From Streptomyces alanosinicus (GTDB taxonomy: Bacteria; Actinomycetota; Actinomycetes; Streptomycetales; Streptomycetaceae), in the NCBI RefSeq assembly GCF_014650595.1, contig NZ_BMVG01000003.1, forward strand, positions 310,001-374,000: a stretch of DNA of 64,000 bases, read 5' to 3'. Below, in pieces: positions 1 to 11,304 of the stretch. The notes beneath the pieces were generated by a model. That model ran no database searches. It was given only the letters and a program-made list of their open reading frames with translations, and was not told the DNA's origin. Numbering within the stretch: position 1 is the stretch's first letter; each line of letters opens with the position of its first letter. The position numbers were made by a program, and so were the translations under genes.

Positions 1-579
1 GCTCAGGGCCGCGATCTTCGGGTGGCGGTCGGCTATCGCGCCGGCCAGGCGACCCGCGGCGAGGGCGTCGGCCGGAGCGGTGTGGGCCGCGTCGAGGACT
101 ATGCCGTACTCGGCGCAGACCGCCTCCAGATTCCGCTTGCCGCGGCGGTAGCGGTCGACCCAGCGGTCGATGGTGTAGGGGTCGACGACCGGGGCGGGCG
201 GGGCTCCGCCCAGTCGGTCGGAGAGCGACGGCAGAGCGTGCCGGTGCAGTTCGGCGGAGAGCAGGGTGAGGTCGAACACGGCGTTGTAGGCGACGACCGG
301 GACGCCCGTCTTCCAGTACCCCACCAGGACGTCGGCGATGGAGTCGGCCACCCGGTCGGCGGGGTGGCCCTCGGCCGTCGCCCGCTCATTGCTGATGCCG
401 TGCACCGCCACCGCGTCGGCGGGGATCTCCACGCCCGGATCGGCCAGCCATTCCTTGCGGCCTCTCGGCTCACCGGCCCTGACCTCGATCACCGCGCCGG
501 TGACGATGCGCGCCTCCAGCGGATCGGTCCCGGTCGTCTCCAGGTCGAAGCCGATCAGCAGCTCCTGGTGCCAGCCCAT
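1..579 (-). CDS. DnaQ-like 3'-5' exonuclease, C-terminus cut by window edge
   Basis: DEDDh-type 3'-5' exonuclease of the DnaQ/DNA polymerase III epsilon fold, expected to remove nucleotides from single-stranded 3' ends in the cytoplasm. The ATG at 579 has a GAGAAGGGGGG ribosome site just upstream. The 193 visible residues begin MGWHQELLIGFDLETTG, whose DLETTG is the ExoI motif with the Asp/Glu metal ligands. VAYNAVFD near residue 98 is ExoII, and HTAPADALAAG near residue 170 carries the ExoIII His and Asp. All catalytic motifs are therefore present, and only the tail beyond base 1 is missing. No BRCT or polymerase domain is visible, so it is probably a stand-alone repair or processing exonuclease rather than PolIII epsilon itself. 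Confidence 0.88.
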   Translation of the reverse strand, partial: MGWHQELLIGFDLETTGTDPLEARIVTGAVIEVRAGEPRGRKEWLADPGVEIPADAVAVHGISNERATAEGHPADRVADSIADVLVGYWKTGVPVVAYNAVFDLTLLSAELHRHALPSLSDRLGGAPPAPVVDPYTIDRWVDRYRRGKRNLEAVCAEYGIVLDAAHTAPADALAAGRLAGAIADRHPKIAALS

Positions 580-692
580 GGGCGGCCCCCCTTCTCGGTG
601 GTGCTTTCCCCCAGTGGCTTCCACCATCGCACGCGGCACTGACAATCCGAGGATCGCGTTCCGCTTGCGCCCGTCTTGCGCCCGTCGACGGC

Positions 693-1931
693 TCAGGACA
701 CCGGGCGGGAATCCGCCCACGACTGCTCGAATTCCTCGCGGTATGTCGGGAAGAGACCGTTTTCTACCACATCATCCGACTTGACCAGCTTGCTGCCGTT
801 GCGCAGCACCAGCACCGGCGACTCCATCCCGCGCGCCCCGCGCAGATAGGACTGCACCACGGCGATGCCGTCGGCGCCGTCGCCGTCCACCAGGTAGGCG
901 GTGAACCGCGGTGTCTCGTCGTAGACCTGGATCTCGAAGGCGCCCGGGTCGCGGAGCCGGGAGCGGACCCGGCGCATGTGCAGGATGTTCATCTCGACGG
1001 AGCGGCTCAGTTCGCCCCGTTTCATCCCCAGTTCGCGCTCGCGGCGCTTGACCGAGCTGGAGGCGGGGTTGAGGAAGAGCAGCCGCACCCGGCAGCCGGA
1101 CTCGGCGATCCGGAGCAGCCGGCGGCCGGAGAAGTTCTGCACCAGCAGGTTGAGGCCGATACCGATGGCGTCGAGGCGGCGGGCGGAGCCGAAGATGTCC
1201 TCGGCCGGGAACTGGCGCAGCAGCCGCACCCGGTCCGGATGGACGGCGACCACGTCGGCGTACCGGTCGCCGACCAGGTCCTCGACCGCGTCCACGGGCA
1301 GCCGGCGCGCGGAGGGCACGTCACCGCCGGCGCCGAGCATCTCCAGCAGCCGGGCCGAGGCCCGCTCCGCCTGGCTCAGCACGGCCTCGGACAGCGCCCG
1401 GTTGCGGGAGACGACATTGCGGGTCACCTCCAGCTCGTCCAGGGCGAGTTCCAGGTCGCGGCGTTCGTCGAAGTACGGTTCGAAGCACGGCCAGTGCTGC
1501 ACCATCAGCTCGCGCAGCTGAGGCAGGGTGAGGAAGCTGAGCACGTTGTCGTCGGCCGGGTCGAGCAGATAGCCCTTGCGGCGGCTGACCTCGCGCACGG
1601 CGACCGCGCGCTGCACCCACTCCTGTCCGGCCGGGCCGGCTGCGGCGACCACCCAGTCGTCCCCGTGGACGGGTTCGTAGATGGGGCGCAGTACGGCGGC
1701 CACGACCGCGCGCAGCCGCTGTTCGACGAGGTTCAGCCAGATGTAGGCCCGGCCCGCCCGCTGGGCGCGAGTGCGCACCTCGCGCCAGGCGTCGGCGTTC
1801 CATTCCAGCTCCGGCCCGATGGATCCCGCGTCCATCGGCCTGGCCAGGGACACCGCGCCGGGCGGGACGTCCGTGGAGTTCCCCTCGTGACCCTCGTCAC
1901 CAGGAGGCAGCTCCAGCCCTCCCGAGCCCAC
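693..1931 (-). CDS. SAV2148-type HEPN domain protein
   Basis: A protein of about 412 residues that I recognise as the Streptomyces family named SAV2148 HEPN domain-containing protein; its biochemical role is unknown. The N-terminal 30 residues are Gly/Pro/Glu-rich. An all-helical HEPN-like part follows (about residues 40-190, with NLVEQRLRAVVAAVLRP). The C-terminal half resembles a nuclease/PLD-like fold (RLDAIGIGLNLLVQN, then CRVRLLFLNPASS). I chose the GTG at 1931 (GSGGLELPPGDEGHEG) because it has an upstream GGAAGG and family members begin there. The frame stays open to a TTG at 1979. The downstream exonuclease gene lies 113 bp away on the same strand. Confidence 0.8.
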   Translation of the reverse strand: MGSGGLELPPGDEGHEGNSTDVPPGAVSLARPMDAGSIGPELEWNADAWREVRTRAQRAGRAYIWLNLVEQRLRAVVAAVLRPIYEPVHGDDWVVAAAGPAGQEWVQRAVAVREVSRRKGYLLDPADDNVLSFLTLPQLRELMVQHWPCFEPYFDERRDLELALDELEVTRNVVSRNRALSEAVLSQAERASARLLEMLGAGGDVPSARRLPVDAVEDLVGDRYADVVAVHPDRVRLLRQFPAEDIFGSARRLDAIGIGLNLLVQNFSGRRLLRIAESGCRVRLLFLNPASSSVKRRERELGMKRGELSRSVEMNILHMRRVRSRLRDPGAFEIQVYDETPRFTAYLVDGDGADGIAVVQSYLRGARGMESPVLVLRNGSKLVKSDDVVENGLFPTYREEFEQSWADSRPVS

Positions 1932-2046
1932 CCGTGCACCGCCTTCCGCCCCCCGGGCCTTTCCCGTCTCAACGATCAAGGAAGGGTACTCCGCGAGAGG
2001 TCGGCGGTGCAGCCGGATGGACAGGTCGGTTTCTCAACTGTTTTCC

Positions 2047-2801
2047 TCAACTCGGCCACCCCCAATGGCCGTTCTGCCACGTCGGGTCACGGGGAGTGAG
2101 CGGATTCATAGCGGTGACGTCCCTCGGTGCGATGGCGAAGCCCTGCCAGTGCACCGGCAGGGGCTGTTGGTCCTCGTCCCGCGCGATGTGGTGGAAGCCG
2201 ACGTTCATCCAGATCACCGGGTGGGTCAGGGTCTGTCCGTCGACCCAGTTGTCCACGGACGAGGGATGTCCGTGGCCGCACCTGGGGTTGTCACTGGCGA
2301 TGGTGCCGTCGTCCTGGAAGCGCCACTCGGTGATGTACTCGTACCAGCCGACCTGGTGGACGGTGCAGACGAGGAAGTCCTTGCCCTGGGTCTGATACAC
2401 CCTGTCGGTGCCGGCGTCGTGCATGCGGTAGGGGTGGCCGCGCGAACGGGTGGTCGCGCACAGTCCGTTGACGGTCGCACGGGCCGGGTCGACGGGGTCG
2501 GGCAGCTTGACGGACTTGAGCATGCCGCCGGGGTGGTGCCGCCGGAGAGCTTCTGTTCGAGGCGGTGGGCGGCGCTGCAGTCGGGTGCGGGTGCGCCGGT
2601 GGCCGCTCTCGGCCGGGCGGCCGCCGGGCCCGCCGTGGTCGTCGCGCCGACGGTCAGCGCGGCCACGGCCAGTACGGCGGCCGCCACCGCGCGGACCCGG
2701 CGGACCCGACGGTCGGAGACAAGACGCATATCGAGCCGCACGGGCATGTCGAGCCGCACGGGCATGGCGGGCTTCGCGGGCGTGCCGGGCTTCACAGGCA
2801 T
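2047..2801 (-). pseudogene. Decayed copper amine oxidase (primary-amine oxidase)
   Basis: Remnant of a secreted copper amine oxidase. The N-terminal frame (from 2801) gives a twin-Arg-like basic stretch, a hydrophobic signal segment (AVAAAVLAVAALTVGA) and DCSAAHRLEQKLSGGTT. The coding sense then jumps to another frame near 2525-2540, which carries HPYRMHDAGTDRVYQTQGK, GWYEYITEWRFQDDGTI and HPVIWMNVGFHHIARDED before stopping at 2047. As I recall full-length actinobacterial homologues, several hundred residues are missing at the first junction, including most of the catalytic barrel. A second, in-frame block is missing between DDGTI and ASDNPRCG, where other copper-binding residues would lie. 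Near-identical CCGGCGGC copies flank the first junction, which fits a deletion between short repeats. Not expected to be functional. Confidence 0.75.
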
Positions 2802-2859
2802 GACGAGATGACTCCCTTGCCGAAGGCGCTTGGAGCTGCGAGTGGGCGGAACCGGCCGG

Positions 2860-3662
2860 TCAGCCGTGGTCGAGGGCGGCCACCTGGCGCGTGCTCAGGT
2901 CGATCACCAGGGACCTGGTGTCGATCCAGGGCCCGTTCCTGCCCTTGGTGAACAGCCGGACGCACCGGTGCGCGCCGCACCGGTCGAGGACCGCGGGACC
3001 GCGGGCTGGGCGCCCGGAGCGGCCCGGTAGACACCGCCGCTCAGCAGCAGCTGGTCCGGGGGGCTGAGTTCCCTGCCGGTGGCGTCCTTGTAGTCCGCCT
3101 TCAGGCCCGCGCCGAGCGGAGCCGCGATCAGCAGCCGGGCGGCCTCGGTGTTCTCGGCCCCACTGGGCGGCGGCCGGACGCCCCGCTGCGTGTCGCTCCG
3201 CTCGGCCTTGCCGGTGTCCAGGTCGACGGTCGTGGTGACGAGGGTGTCGTCCTCGTAGTCGTGGAAGGTGACGGCGGCCCGTCGGGGCGCGTGGGGTCCG
3301 TCGCTCTCGCCGGCCTCGGGTTCGGCGAGGTCGACGCTCAGCCGCTGCGGCCCGCGGCCGCCGTCGGCACTCTCGCCGGTGTTCGGCGGCTGCCGGTTCA
3401 GGGCGATCTTCTCGGCCCGCCGGATCCCGTCGTCGGTCAGCGGATCCCGGCCGGTGCCCCTGGCGCCCTCGGCGGGCGCCCGTTCGACGACCGCGGGCCG
3501 GACTCCGTCCGGCCCCTGACCTGCCTGTGTCCCCCCGCTGCCCGCCCCTGGTGGCGTTTTTGCCCCCGCCGTGCCCGGCCGGGTGACCGCGGCCATCGCG
3601 GCGGTCCCCACGGCCGCGACGGCCACTGACTTCCCCAGATGGCGGTGCACTGTCTCACGCAC
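2860..3662 (-). pseudogene. Frameshifted partner of the amine oxidase (tyramine oxidase subunit B-like)
   Basis: The reading frame from ATG 3662 encodes a signal sequence (SVAVAAVGTAAMAAVT) and a conserved domain with DPLTDDGIRRAEKIALNRQ, FHDYEDDTLVTTTVDL and DQLLLSGGVYRAA. After GAQPAV the frame is lost. The expected continuation LDRCGAHRCVRLFTKG...NGPWIDTRSLVIDL is intact in a different frame and ends with TGA at 2860. The cause is visible: an 8-bp tandem duplication (gaccgcgg twice, 2989-3004). Without it the frames join. In the families I know, this small domain is encoded immediately upstream of a copper amine oxidase, as here (58 bp to the next broken gene). A sequencing error is possible but less likely, because the partner is also broken. 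Confidence 0.75.
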
Positions 3663-3858
3663 GCTGTCCCCCTACTCCCCGTGGTCCTCGGGGAGTAGGT
3701 GTTGCCCCACTGGTTCGGCACACGGCGGCCACAAGAACCACCGCGTGCGCCGGTCGGTGGGTAAGAGGGACGTAAGTCAGGGGAGGTTCCGTCACTTTCG
3801 GGCAGACTCGGGGCCAAGGCGGCCCCCGCGCGACGGCACACCTGGGAGAGTCGTATCC

Positions 3859-5964
<2,106 letters not shown>

Positions 5965-5967
<3 letters not shown>

Positions 5968-6189
5968 GGCGTGTTGCGAAAGTCCCGTCGTCCGCCCGGA
6001 GGGCGGGCCGAGCGGCGTCTGGTGCGTGCTCTGGGGGTCCCCCCGGCCGGAGGCTGGGGGAGTGCCGGGCGGAAGCCCTCGTACTGGTTGTACGTGGGTT
6101 TTCGCCCGGCACGCCGAGAGTGCGTGCCAGGCGTCGGGCGGCAGGCAGCAGGCAGCAGGCAGCAGGCGGGACTTTCGCAACACGCCCTA
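5965..6189. mobile_element. MITE-like element with 21-bp terminal inverted repeats and TA duplication
   Basis: A 221-bp non-coding element (5967-6187) bounded by TA dinucleotides. TAGGGCGTGTTGCGAAAGTC plus CCG at the left is repeated as an exact inverted copy at the right, ending at 6189; with the flanking CC/GG the match is 25 bp. The inside is GC-rich and holds secondary hairpins, for example tgccgggcg at 6062 against cgcccggca at 6102. It encodes no convincing protein. TA target duplication and short perfect termini fit a non-autonomous IS630/Tc1-mariner-type element; the family is inferred. It sits exactly at the glgX stop codon and could also fold as a terminator between glgX and treY. 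Confidence 0.75.
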
Positions 6190-6270
6190 GGGGTGTCCCC
6201 GTGCCGGCACACGTGGGTGCGGGCGGGGGGCGATGACAGGAAAGGCGGCGGGCTGGGTACGTAGGACTGC

Positions 6271-8646
6271 ATGACGTCTGCGCGACCCGGTCCGGAGGTG
6301 CCCACGGCCACCTACCGGCTGCAGCTCCAGCCCGCCTTCCCGTTCGCCGCCGCGGCCGCGGCCGTACCGTACCTGGCGTCGCTCGGGGTCTCGCATCTGC
6401 ACCTGTCCCCCGTCCTGGAGGCCGTGCCGGGTTCCCCGCACGGCTACGACGTGGTGGACCACGCGCGCGTGCGCGAGGAACTGGGCGGCGAGGAGGGCCT
6501 GCGGTCGCTGGCGCGGACCGCGCGGGAGCACGGTCTGGGCCTGGTGGCCGACATCGTGCCGAACCACATGGCGATGTCGCCCCGGCACAACCACGCCCTG
6601 TGGGAGGTGCTCCGCGAGGGGCCCGGCTCGCCGTACGCACGCTGGTTCGACATCGACTGGGAGGCGCGGGACGGGCGGGTGCTGCTGCCCGTGCTGGGCG
6701 GTCCGGTCGGCTCGCAGCTGACGGACCTCGTGGTCGACGGTGACGTGCTGCGCTATCACGAGCATGCCTTCCCGCTGCGCGCCGGCACGGCCCGGCTGCC
6801 GCTGCCGGAGCTGCTGGACGCCCAGTGGTACCGCCCGGTGTGGTGGCGGCTGGCCCGCACCGAGCTGAACTACCGGCGGTTCTTCAGCATCTCGGAGCTG
6901 ATCGGGGTGCGCGTGGAGGATCCCGAGGTGTTCGACGCCACGCACACCAAGATCCTCCAGCTGCTCGGCGAGGGCGTGCTCGACGGGCTGCGCGTCGACC
7001 ACCCCGACGGCCTCGCCGACCCCGACGGCTATCTGAAGCGGCTGCACGAGGCGGCCGGCGGGCGCTGGACGGTGGTGGAGAAGATCCTCGCCGACGGCGA
7101 GCGGCTGCCGGATTCCTGGCCCGTCGCGGGCACCACCGGCTACGACGCCCTGCGCCAGGTCGACGGCCTGTTCACGGACCCGACCGGGGCGTACGAACTG
7201 CTGGGCCGGTACCGGGCGTTCGCGGCACCGCAGACGGACCGGGGCGGGAACTGGGAGGCGACGGTACGACGGGCCGCCTACAAGGTGCTCACGCACGAGC
7301 TGGCCGCCGAGACCGACCGGCTCACCCGGGTCGCCACCCGGCTGTGCGCGGCCGCGCCGGACCTGGCCCTGCGCGACCGCGCTCCCTGGGCGCTGCGCAC
7401 GGCCGTGGAGGAGCTGCTGGTCCGGATGCGGGTGTACCGGCCGTACCCCTCGGGTGACGCCGCCGCCGTGGTCACCGAGGAGGCCGCCGAGGAGGCCCGG
7501 CTCGCCTTCGCGGTGGCCGAGGAGGCGGGGGCGGTCGGCATCGTGCGCGGGCTGCTGGTCGAGCCGCCCGGTGACGGATCGGCCGCGGATCACGCCGACC
7601 GGGTGGAGTTCCGTACCCGGTTCGCGCAGACCGCGTCGGCCCTGCGCGCCAAGTCGGTGGAGGACACCGCGTTCTACCGGTACGTGCCGCTGCTGTCGGC
7701 GACCGAGGTGGGCGGCGATCCGGGCCGGCCGGGGGTGTCCCCGGAGGACTTCCACGCCCACTGCGCGCGCGTGCAGCGCGACTGGCCGGTCACCGGCACG
7801 GTGGTCTCCACACATGACACCAAGCGCAGCGCCGATGTCCGCGCCGCGCTGGCCGTGCTCACCGAATGCCCGGACCGGTGGGCGGAGCTGCTGGCCGAGG
7901 TGGGCCGCTCCGAGGAGGAGCTGGGCGTGCCGGACGGGCAGCTGACCTGGGCGGCCTGGCAGACGGTGTTCGGGCTGGGGCCGGCCGGGGAGGAGCGGGT
8001 CCGGCGGGCGCTGCTGAAGCATGTGCGCGAGGCGGGCATGTACACCAGCTGGACGGAGCAGGAACCGCCGTACGAGGAGGCGGTGGCCGCGTTCGTCGCC
8101 GCCGGTCCCTGCGGGCCGCCAGGGGAGCGCGTGGCCGCGTTCCGCAAGGCCCTGGAGCCGCACATCCGGGCCAACGTCCTCGGCACCGCCCTGGTCCATC
8201 TGACGATGCCGGGGGTGCCGGACCTGTACCAGGGCACCGAGGGCGAGTACCGGGCGCTGGTGGACCCGGACAACCGGCGGCCGGTGGCGTTCCCGCCCGA
8301 GGCGCCCGGCGAGAAGGACGCGCTGACGGCGGCGGCGCTGCGGCTGCGGGCCCGCCGGGCGGACGTCTTCGGCGCGGGCGCGTCGTACGACCCGCTGCAC
8401 GCCGAGGGCGCCGCGGCCGGGCACTGTCTGGCGTTCGCGCGCTCCGGCGAGGTGGTCACGGCGGTGACCCGGCTGTCGCTGCGGCTCGCGGAGGCGGGTG
8501 GCTGGCACGACACACGGCTGGCGCTGCCGCCGGGGCGGTGGGCGGATCTGCTCACGCCGGAGCGCGAATTCAGCGGCCACGCACGCGTGGCGGACCTTTT
8601 CGACCGGCTGCCGGTGGTGTTGCTGGAGCGCGGCCGGGAGGAGTAG
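6271..8646 (+). CDS. treY: Malto-oligosyltrehalose synthase TreY
   Basis: GH13 maltooligosyltrehalose synthase, which isomerises the reducing-end alpha-1,4 bond of maltodextrin to alpha,alpha-1,1. The 791-residue length is typical. Diagnostic segments are PTATYRLQLQPAFPF at the N-terminus, YLASLGVSHLHLSPVLEA, GLVADIVPNHMAM (about residues 90-102), GLRVDHPDGLADPDGY with the nucleophile Asp near 242, WTVVEKILADGE with the acid Glu near 270, STHDTKRSADVRAAL and VPDLYQGTE near the C-terminus. It works with TreZ (13924-15669), which releases trehalose, and with the debranching enzyme GlgX upstream. It lies in the same direction as glgX but is separated from it by the MITE, so co-transcription is uncertain. 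Confidence 0.95.
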   Translation: MTSARPGPEVPTATYRLQLQPAFPFAAAAAAVPYLASLGVSHLHLSPVLEAVPGSPHGYDVVDHARVREELGGEEGLRSLARTAREHGLGLVADIVPNHMAMSPRHNHALWEVLREGPGSPYARWFDIDWEARDGRVLLPVLGGPVGSQLTDLVVDGDVLRYHEHAFPLRAGTARLPLPELLDAQWYRPVWWRLARTELNYRRFFSISELIGVRVEDPEVFDATHTKILQLLGEGVLDGLRVDHPDGLADPDGYLKRLHEAAGGRWTVVEKILADGERLPDSWPVAGTTGYDALRQVDGLFTDPTGAYELLGRYRAFAAPQTDRGGNWEATVRRAAYKVLTHELAAETDRLTRVATRLCAAAPDLALRDRAPWALRTAVEELLVRMRVYRPYPSGDAAAVVTEEAAEEARLAFAVAEEAGAVGIVRGLLVEPPGDGSAADHADRVEFRTRFAQTASALRAKSVEDTAFYRYVPLLSATEVGGDPGRPGVSPEDFHAHCARVQRDWPVTGTVVSTHDTKRSADVRAALAVLTECPDRWAELLAEVGRSEEELGVPDGQLTWAAWQTVFGLGPAGEERVRRALLKHVREAGMYTSWTEQEPPYEEAVAAFVAAGPCGPPGERVAAFRKALEPHIRANVLGTALVHLTMPGVPDLYQGTEGEYRALVDPDNRRPVAFPPEAPGEKDALTAAALRLRARRADVFGAGASYDPLHAEGAAAGHCLAFARSGEVVTAVTRLSLRLAEAGGWHDTRLALPPGRWADLLTPEREFSGHARVADLFDRLPVVLLERGREE

Positions 8647-8683
8647 GCGGCTCGGAGCAGGCGGCCTCGGAGCAGTCGGCGGC

Positions 8684-9643
8684 TCAGCGGGGGCCGGTGG
8701 ACAGCCGGCACCGCTCGTACGGCCGTTGCGGCGGTGCTCCCAGCTCGGCCCAGGTGGCTCGCAGGAGGTCCACGAAGGCCTCGGCCGCTCCGGTGGGCGG
8801 CACGCGCGCGTAGACGGCCAGGGCGCGCTTCCAGGCCGGGTCCGGGGTGAGGATCACACAGTCCTCGCCGACGGCACCGCGTACGAGGTGGGCCGGGGCC
8901 GCGCACACCCCGACACCGGCGGCGGCCATCCGTACGGCCGTCGACGTGTGCTCGGTCCACACGGCGGTCCTCGGCCCGAACCCGGCCCGGCCGCAGGCCC
9001 AGTCGAGGAAGCGCGCACCGTGGACGACGGGTTCCATGGCGCAGCGGACCCAGGGCCGGTCCGCCAGTTCGGGGAGTGTCACCGTCGTACGGCCCGCGAG
9101 CCGGTCGTCGAACGGGACCACCAGGACGAGTTCCTCCTCCCCGACCGGGACGACGGTGCCGGGCCGGTCGGCGGGCTCCGGGCCGAAGGCCAGGTCGGCG
9201 GTGCCACGCTGCACGGCCTCCTCCAGTGCTTCGGCGGTGGCGTACTCGTGCAGGCGCAGCAGGACGCGGGGGCGGGCCGCGCGCCAGCGGGCGAAGACGT
9301 CGGGCAGGACGCCCACGGCGAGGGAGTGCAGGGTGGCGACGTGGAGTTCGCCGCCCTCGGCGCCGGCCGTGGCGCGGGCCGCGCGGCGGGCCTGCGCGGC
9401 GCTGCGGACGGCGAGTTCGGCGTGCGGCAGGAAGGCCCGCCCCATGGCCGTCAGGCGCACGCCGCGGGCCATGCGCTCCAGCAGGGCGCCGCCCACCGAC
9501 TTCTCCAGGGCCTTGATCTGGTGCGAGAGCGCGGGCTGGGTGACGTGCAGGGCCTCGGCCGCGCGTGTGAACGACGCCTCATGGACGACCGTCACGAAGT
9601 ACTCCATCTGCCGGAGGCTCAACTCCCTGCCCTCCCCGTCCAT
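8684..9643 (-). CDS. LysR-family transcriptional regulator
   Basis: LysR-type DNA-binding regulator of about 319 residues. The N-terminal winged helix-turn-helix is clear (LRQMEYFVTVVHEASFTRAAEALHVTQPALSHQIKALE, about residues 10-45), followed by a periplasmic-binding-protein-like effector domain (about 90-300). The ATG at 9643 has no ribosome site. A TTG at 9622 lies 8 bp after GGGGAGG and gives the conventional LysR start (LSLRQMEYF), so either is possible. It is divergent from the dihydrolipoamide dehydrogenase gene with about 75 bp between starts. LysR proteins usually control their divergent neighbour, so lpdA is the likely target. The ligand is not predictable from sequence. Confidence 0.9.
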   Translation of the reverse strand: MDGEGRELSLRQMEYFVTVVHEASFTRAAEALHVTQPALSHQIKALEKSVGGALLERMARGVRLTAMGRAFLPHAELAVRSAAQARRAARATAGAEGGELHVATLHSLAVGVLPDVFARWRAARPRVLLRLHEYATAEALEEAVQRGTADLAFGPEPADRPGTVVPVGEEELVLVVPFDDRLAGRTTVTLPELADRPWVRCAMEPVVHGARFLDWACGRAGFGPRTAVWTEHTSTAVRMAAAGVGVCAAPAHLVRGAVGEDCVILTPDPAWKRALAVYARVPPTGAAEAFVDLLRATWAELGAPPQRPYERCRLSTGPR

Positions 9644-9718
9644 CCATAAATATCCTGCATGACTTCCACAAGAACATTGCCTTGGACTCATGACAAGGGG
9701 TGGACGGAAGGTGGACGC

Positions 9719-11209
9719 ATGAGCACACGGACCACGAACACGACGGACGTCCTCGTCATCGGCGGCGGCACGGGCGGGTACAGCACCGCCCTGCGCGCCG
9801 CCGCCCTCGGTCTGGACGTCGTCCTCGTCGAACGCGACAAGGTCGGCGGCACCTGTCTGCACCGGGGCTGCATACCGAGCAAGGCGATGCTGCACGCCGC
9901 CGAACTGGTCGACGGCATCGCCGAAGCACGCGAGCGGTGGGGCGTGAAGGCCACGCTGGACTCGGTCGACTGGGCGGCGCTGGTGGCCACACGGGACGAC
10001 ATCGTGGCGCGCAACCACAAGGGGGTCGAGGCGCATCTGGCGCACGCCGGGGTACGAGTGGTGCGGGGCAGCGCACGGCTGACGGGTACGCGTACGGTGC
10101 GCGTGGAGGGCGTGCCGACGGATTCCACGCCCGGCGCGCCGTCCATGCCCGCGCCCGGCGCGCAGCACGAGATCGCGCCCGGCGTGCACGACTTCACCGC
10201 GCGCCGCGGGATCGTCCTCGCGACCGGCTCGCGCCCGCGCACGCTCCCGGGCTTCGCCCCGGACGGGCGCCGCGTGGTGACCAGTGACGACGCGCTGTTC
10301 GCGCCGGGGCTGCCCGCGTCCGTCCTGGTGCTGGGCGGGGGCGCGATCGGTGTGGAGTACGCCTCCTTCCACCGGTCCATGGGCGCGGAGGTCACCCTGG
10401 TCGAGGCCGCGGACCGGATCGTGCCCCTGGAGGACCCCGACGTGAGCCGTCATCTGACGCGTGGTCTGAAGAAGCGCGGGATCGACGTGCAGGCGGGCGC
10501 ACGGCTGCTGGACGCGGAGGTGCGGGAGAACGGCGTACGCGCGCGTGTGCGCACCGCGCGCGGCGAGACGCGCGCGGTGGAGGCGGAGCGGCTGCTGGTG
10601 GCGGTCGGCCGGGTGCCGGTCACCGAGGGGCTCGGGCTGGAGGCGGCCGGTCTGACGACGGACGAGCGGGGGTTCGTCGTACCGGCCGACTGGGGGCGGC
10701 TGGAGACGGCCGTGCCGGGCATCCATGCCGTCGGGGATCTGTTGCCGCCGCCGTCGCCGGGCCTCGCGCACGCCTCGTTCGCCGAAGGCCTGCTGGTCGC
10801 CGAGACACTGGCGGGCCTGGCGTCGGCCCCGGTGGACTACGGGGCGGTGCCCCGGGTGACGTACTCGTCGCCGCAGACCGCCTCGGTGGGGCTGAGCGAG
10901 ACGGAGGCACGCGCACGTGGGTCCGAGGTCGAGGTGAACACGATGCCGCTGACCGCCGTGGCCAAAGGGATGGTGCACGGCCAGGGCGGCATGGTGAAGG
11001 TCGTCGCCGAGGCCGGCGGCGGACAGGTGCTCGGCGTGCACCTGGTCGGCCCGCACGTGTCCGAGATGATCGCCGAGAGCCAGCTGATCGTCGGCTGGGA
11101 CGCCGAGCCCGCGGACGTGGCCCGGCATGTGCACGCGCACCCCACGCTGTCGGAGGCCGTCGGCGAGGTGTTCCTGACCCTCGCGGGACGCGGTCTGCAC
11201 CAGCAGTGA
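9719..11209 (+). CDS. lpdA: Dihydrolipoyl dehydrogenase
   Basis: FAD-dependent disulfide oxidoreductase of the dihydrolipoamide dehydrogenase family (E3), 496 residues. The start at 9719 follows GGAAGGTGG. It contains the N-terminal FAD fold VIGGGTGGYSTALRA, the redox-active disulfide GGTCLHRGCIPSK (cysteines near 45 and 50), the NAD-binding VLGGGAIGVEYASF (about 204), ATP-grasp-free central domains, and the C-terminal dimer signature HVHAHPTLSEA with the catalytic His-Glu pair. It would reoxidise lipoyl groups of 2-oxoacid dehydrogenases with NAD+. No E1/E2 genes are nearby, so it is a stand-alone copy. Mercuric or soluble-transhydrogenase-type relatives are less likely given the HPTLSEA ending. 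The divergent LysR gene is the probable regulator. Confidence 0.92.
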   Translation: MSTRTTNTTDVLVIGGGTGGYSTALRAAALGLDVVLVERDKVGGTCLHRGCIPSKAMLHAAELVDGIAEARERWGVKATLDSVDWAALVATRDDIVARNHKGVEAHLAHAGVRVVRGSARLTGTRTVRVEGVPTDSTPGAPSMPAPGAQHEIAPGVHDFTARRGIVLATGSRPRTLPGFAPDGRRVVTSDDALFAPGLPASVLVLGGGAIGVEYASFHRSMGAEVTLVEAADRIVPLEDPDVSRHLTRGLKKRGIDVQAGARLLDAEVRENGVRARVRTARGETRAVEAERLLVAVGRVPVTEGLGLEAAGLTTDERGFVVPADWGRLETAVPGIHAVGDLLPPPSPGLAHASFAEGLLVAETLAGLASAPVDYGAVPRVTYSSPQTASVGLSETEARARGSEVEVNTMPLTAVAKGMVHGQGGMVKVVAEAGGGQVLGVHLVGPHVSEMIAESQLIVGWDAEPADVARHVHAHPTLSEAVGEVFLTLAGRGLHQQ

Positions 11210-11304
11210 GCGCACGGCACACACCGCCCGGAACGCGCCCCGCGCCTGTGTCCGGGCGCCCCCGGTAGCCTCCCCCGCCGGATGCTTGACAGTTCACCCG
11301 TCGC

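Noticed and set aside
6187..8580. 797-codon minus-strand open frame opposite treY
   Set aside because: Antisense shadow of treY; no conserved motif and it overlaps the full gene.
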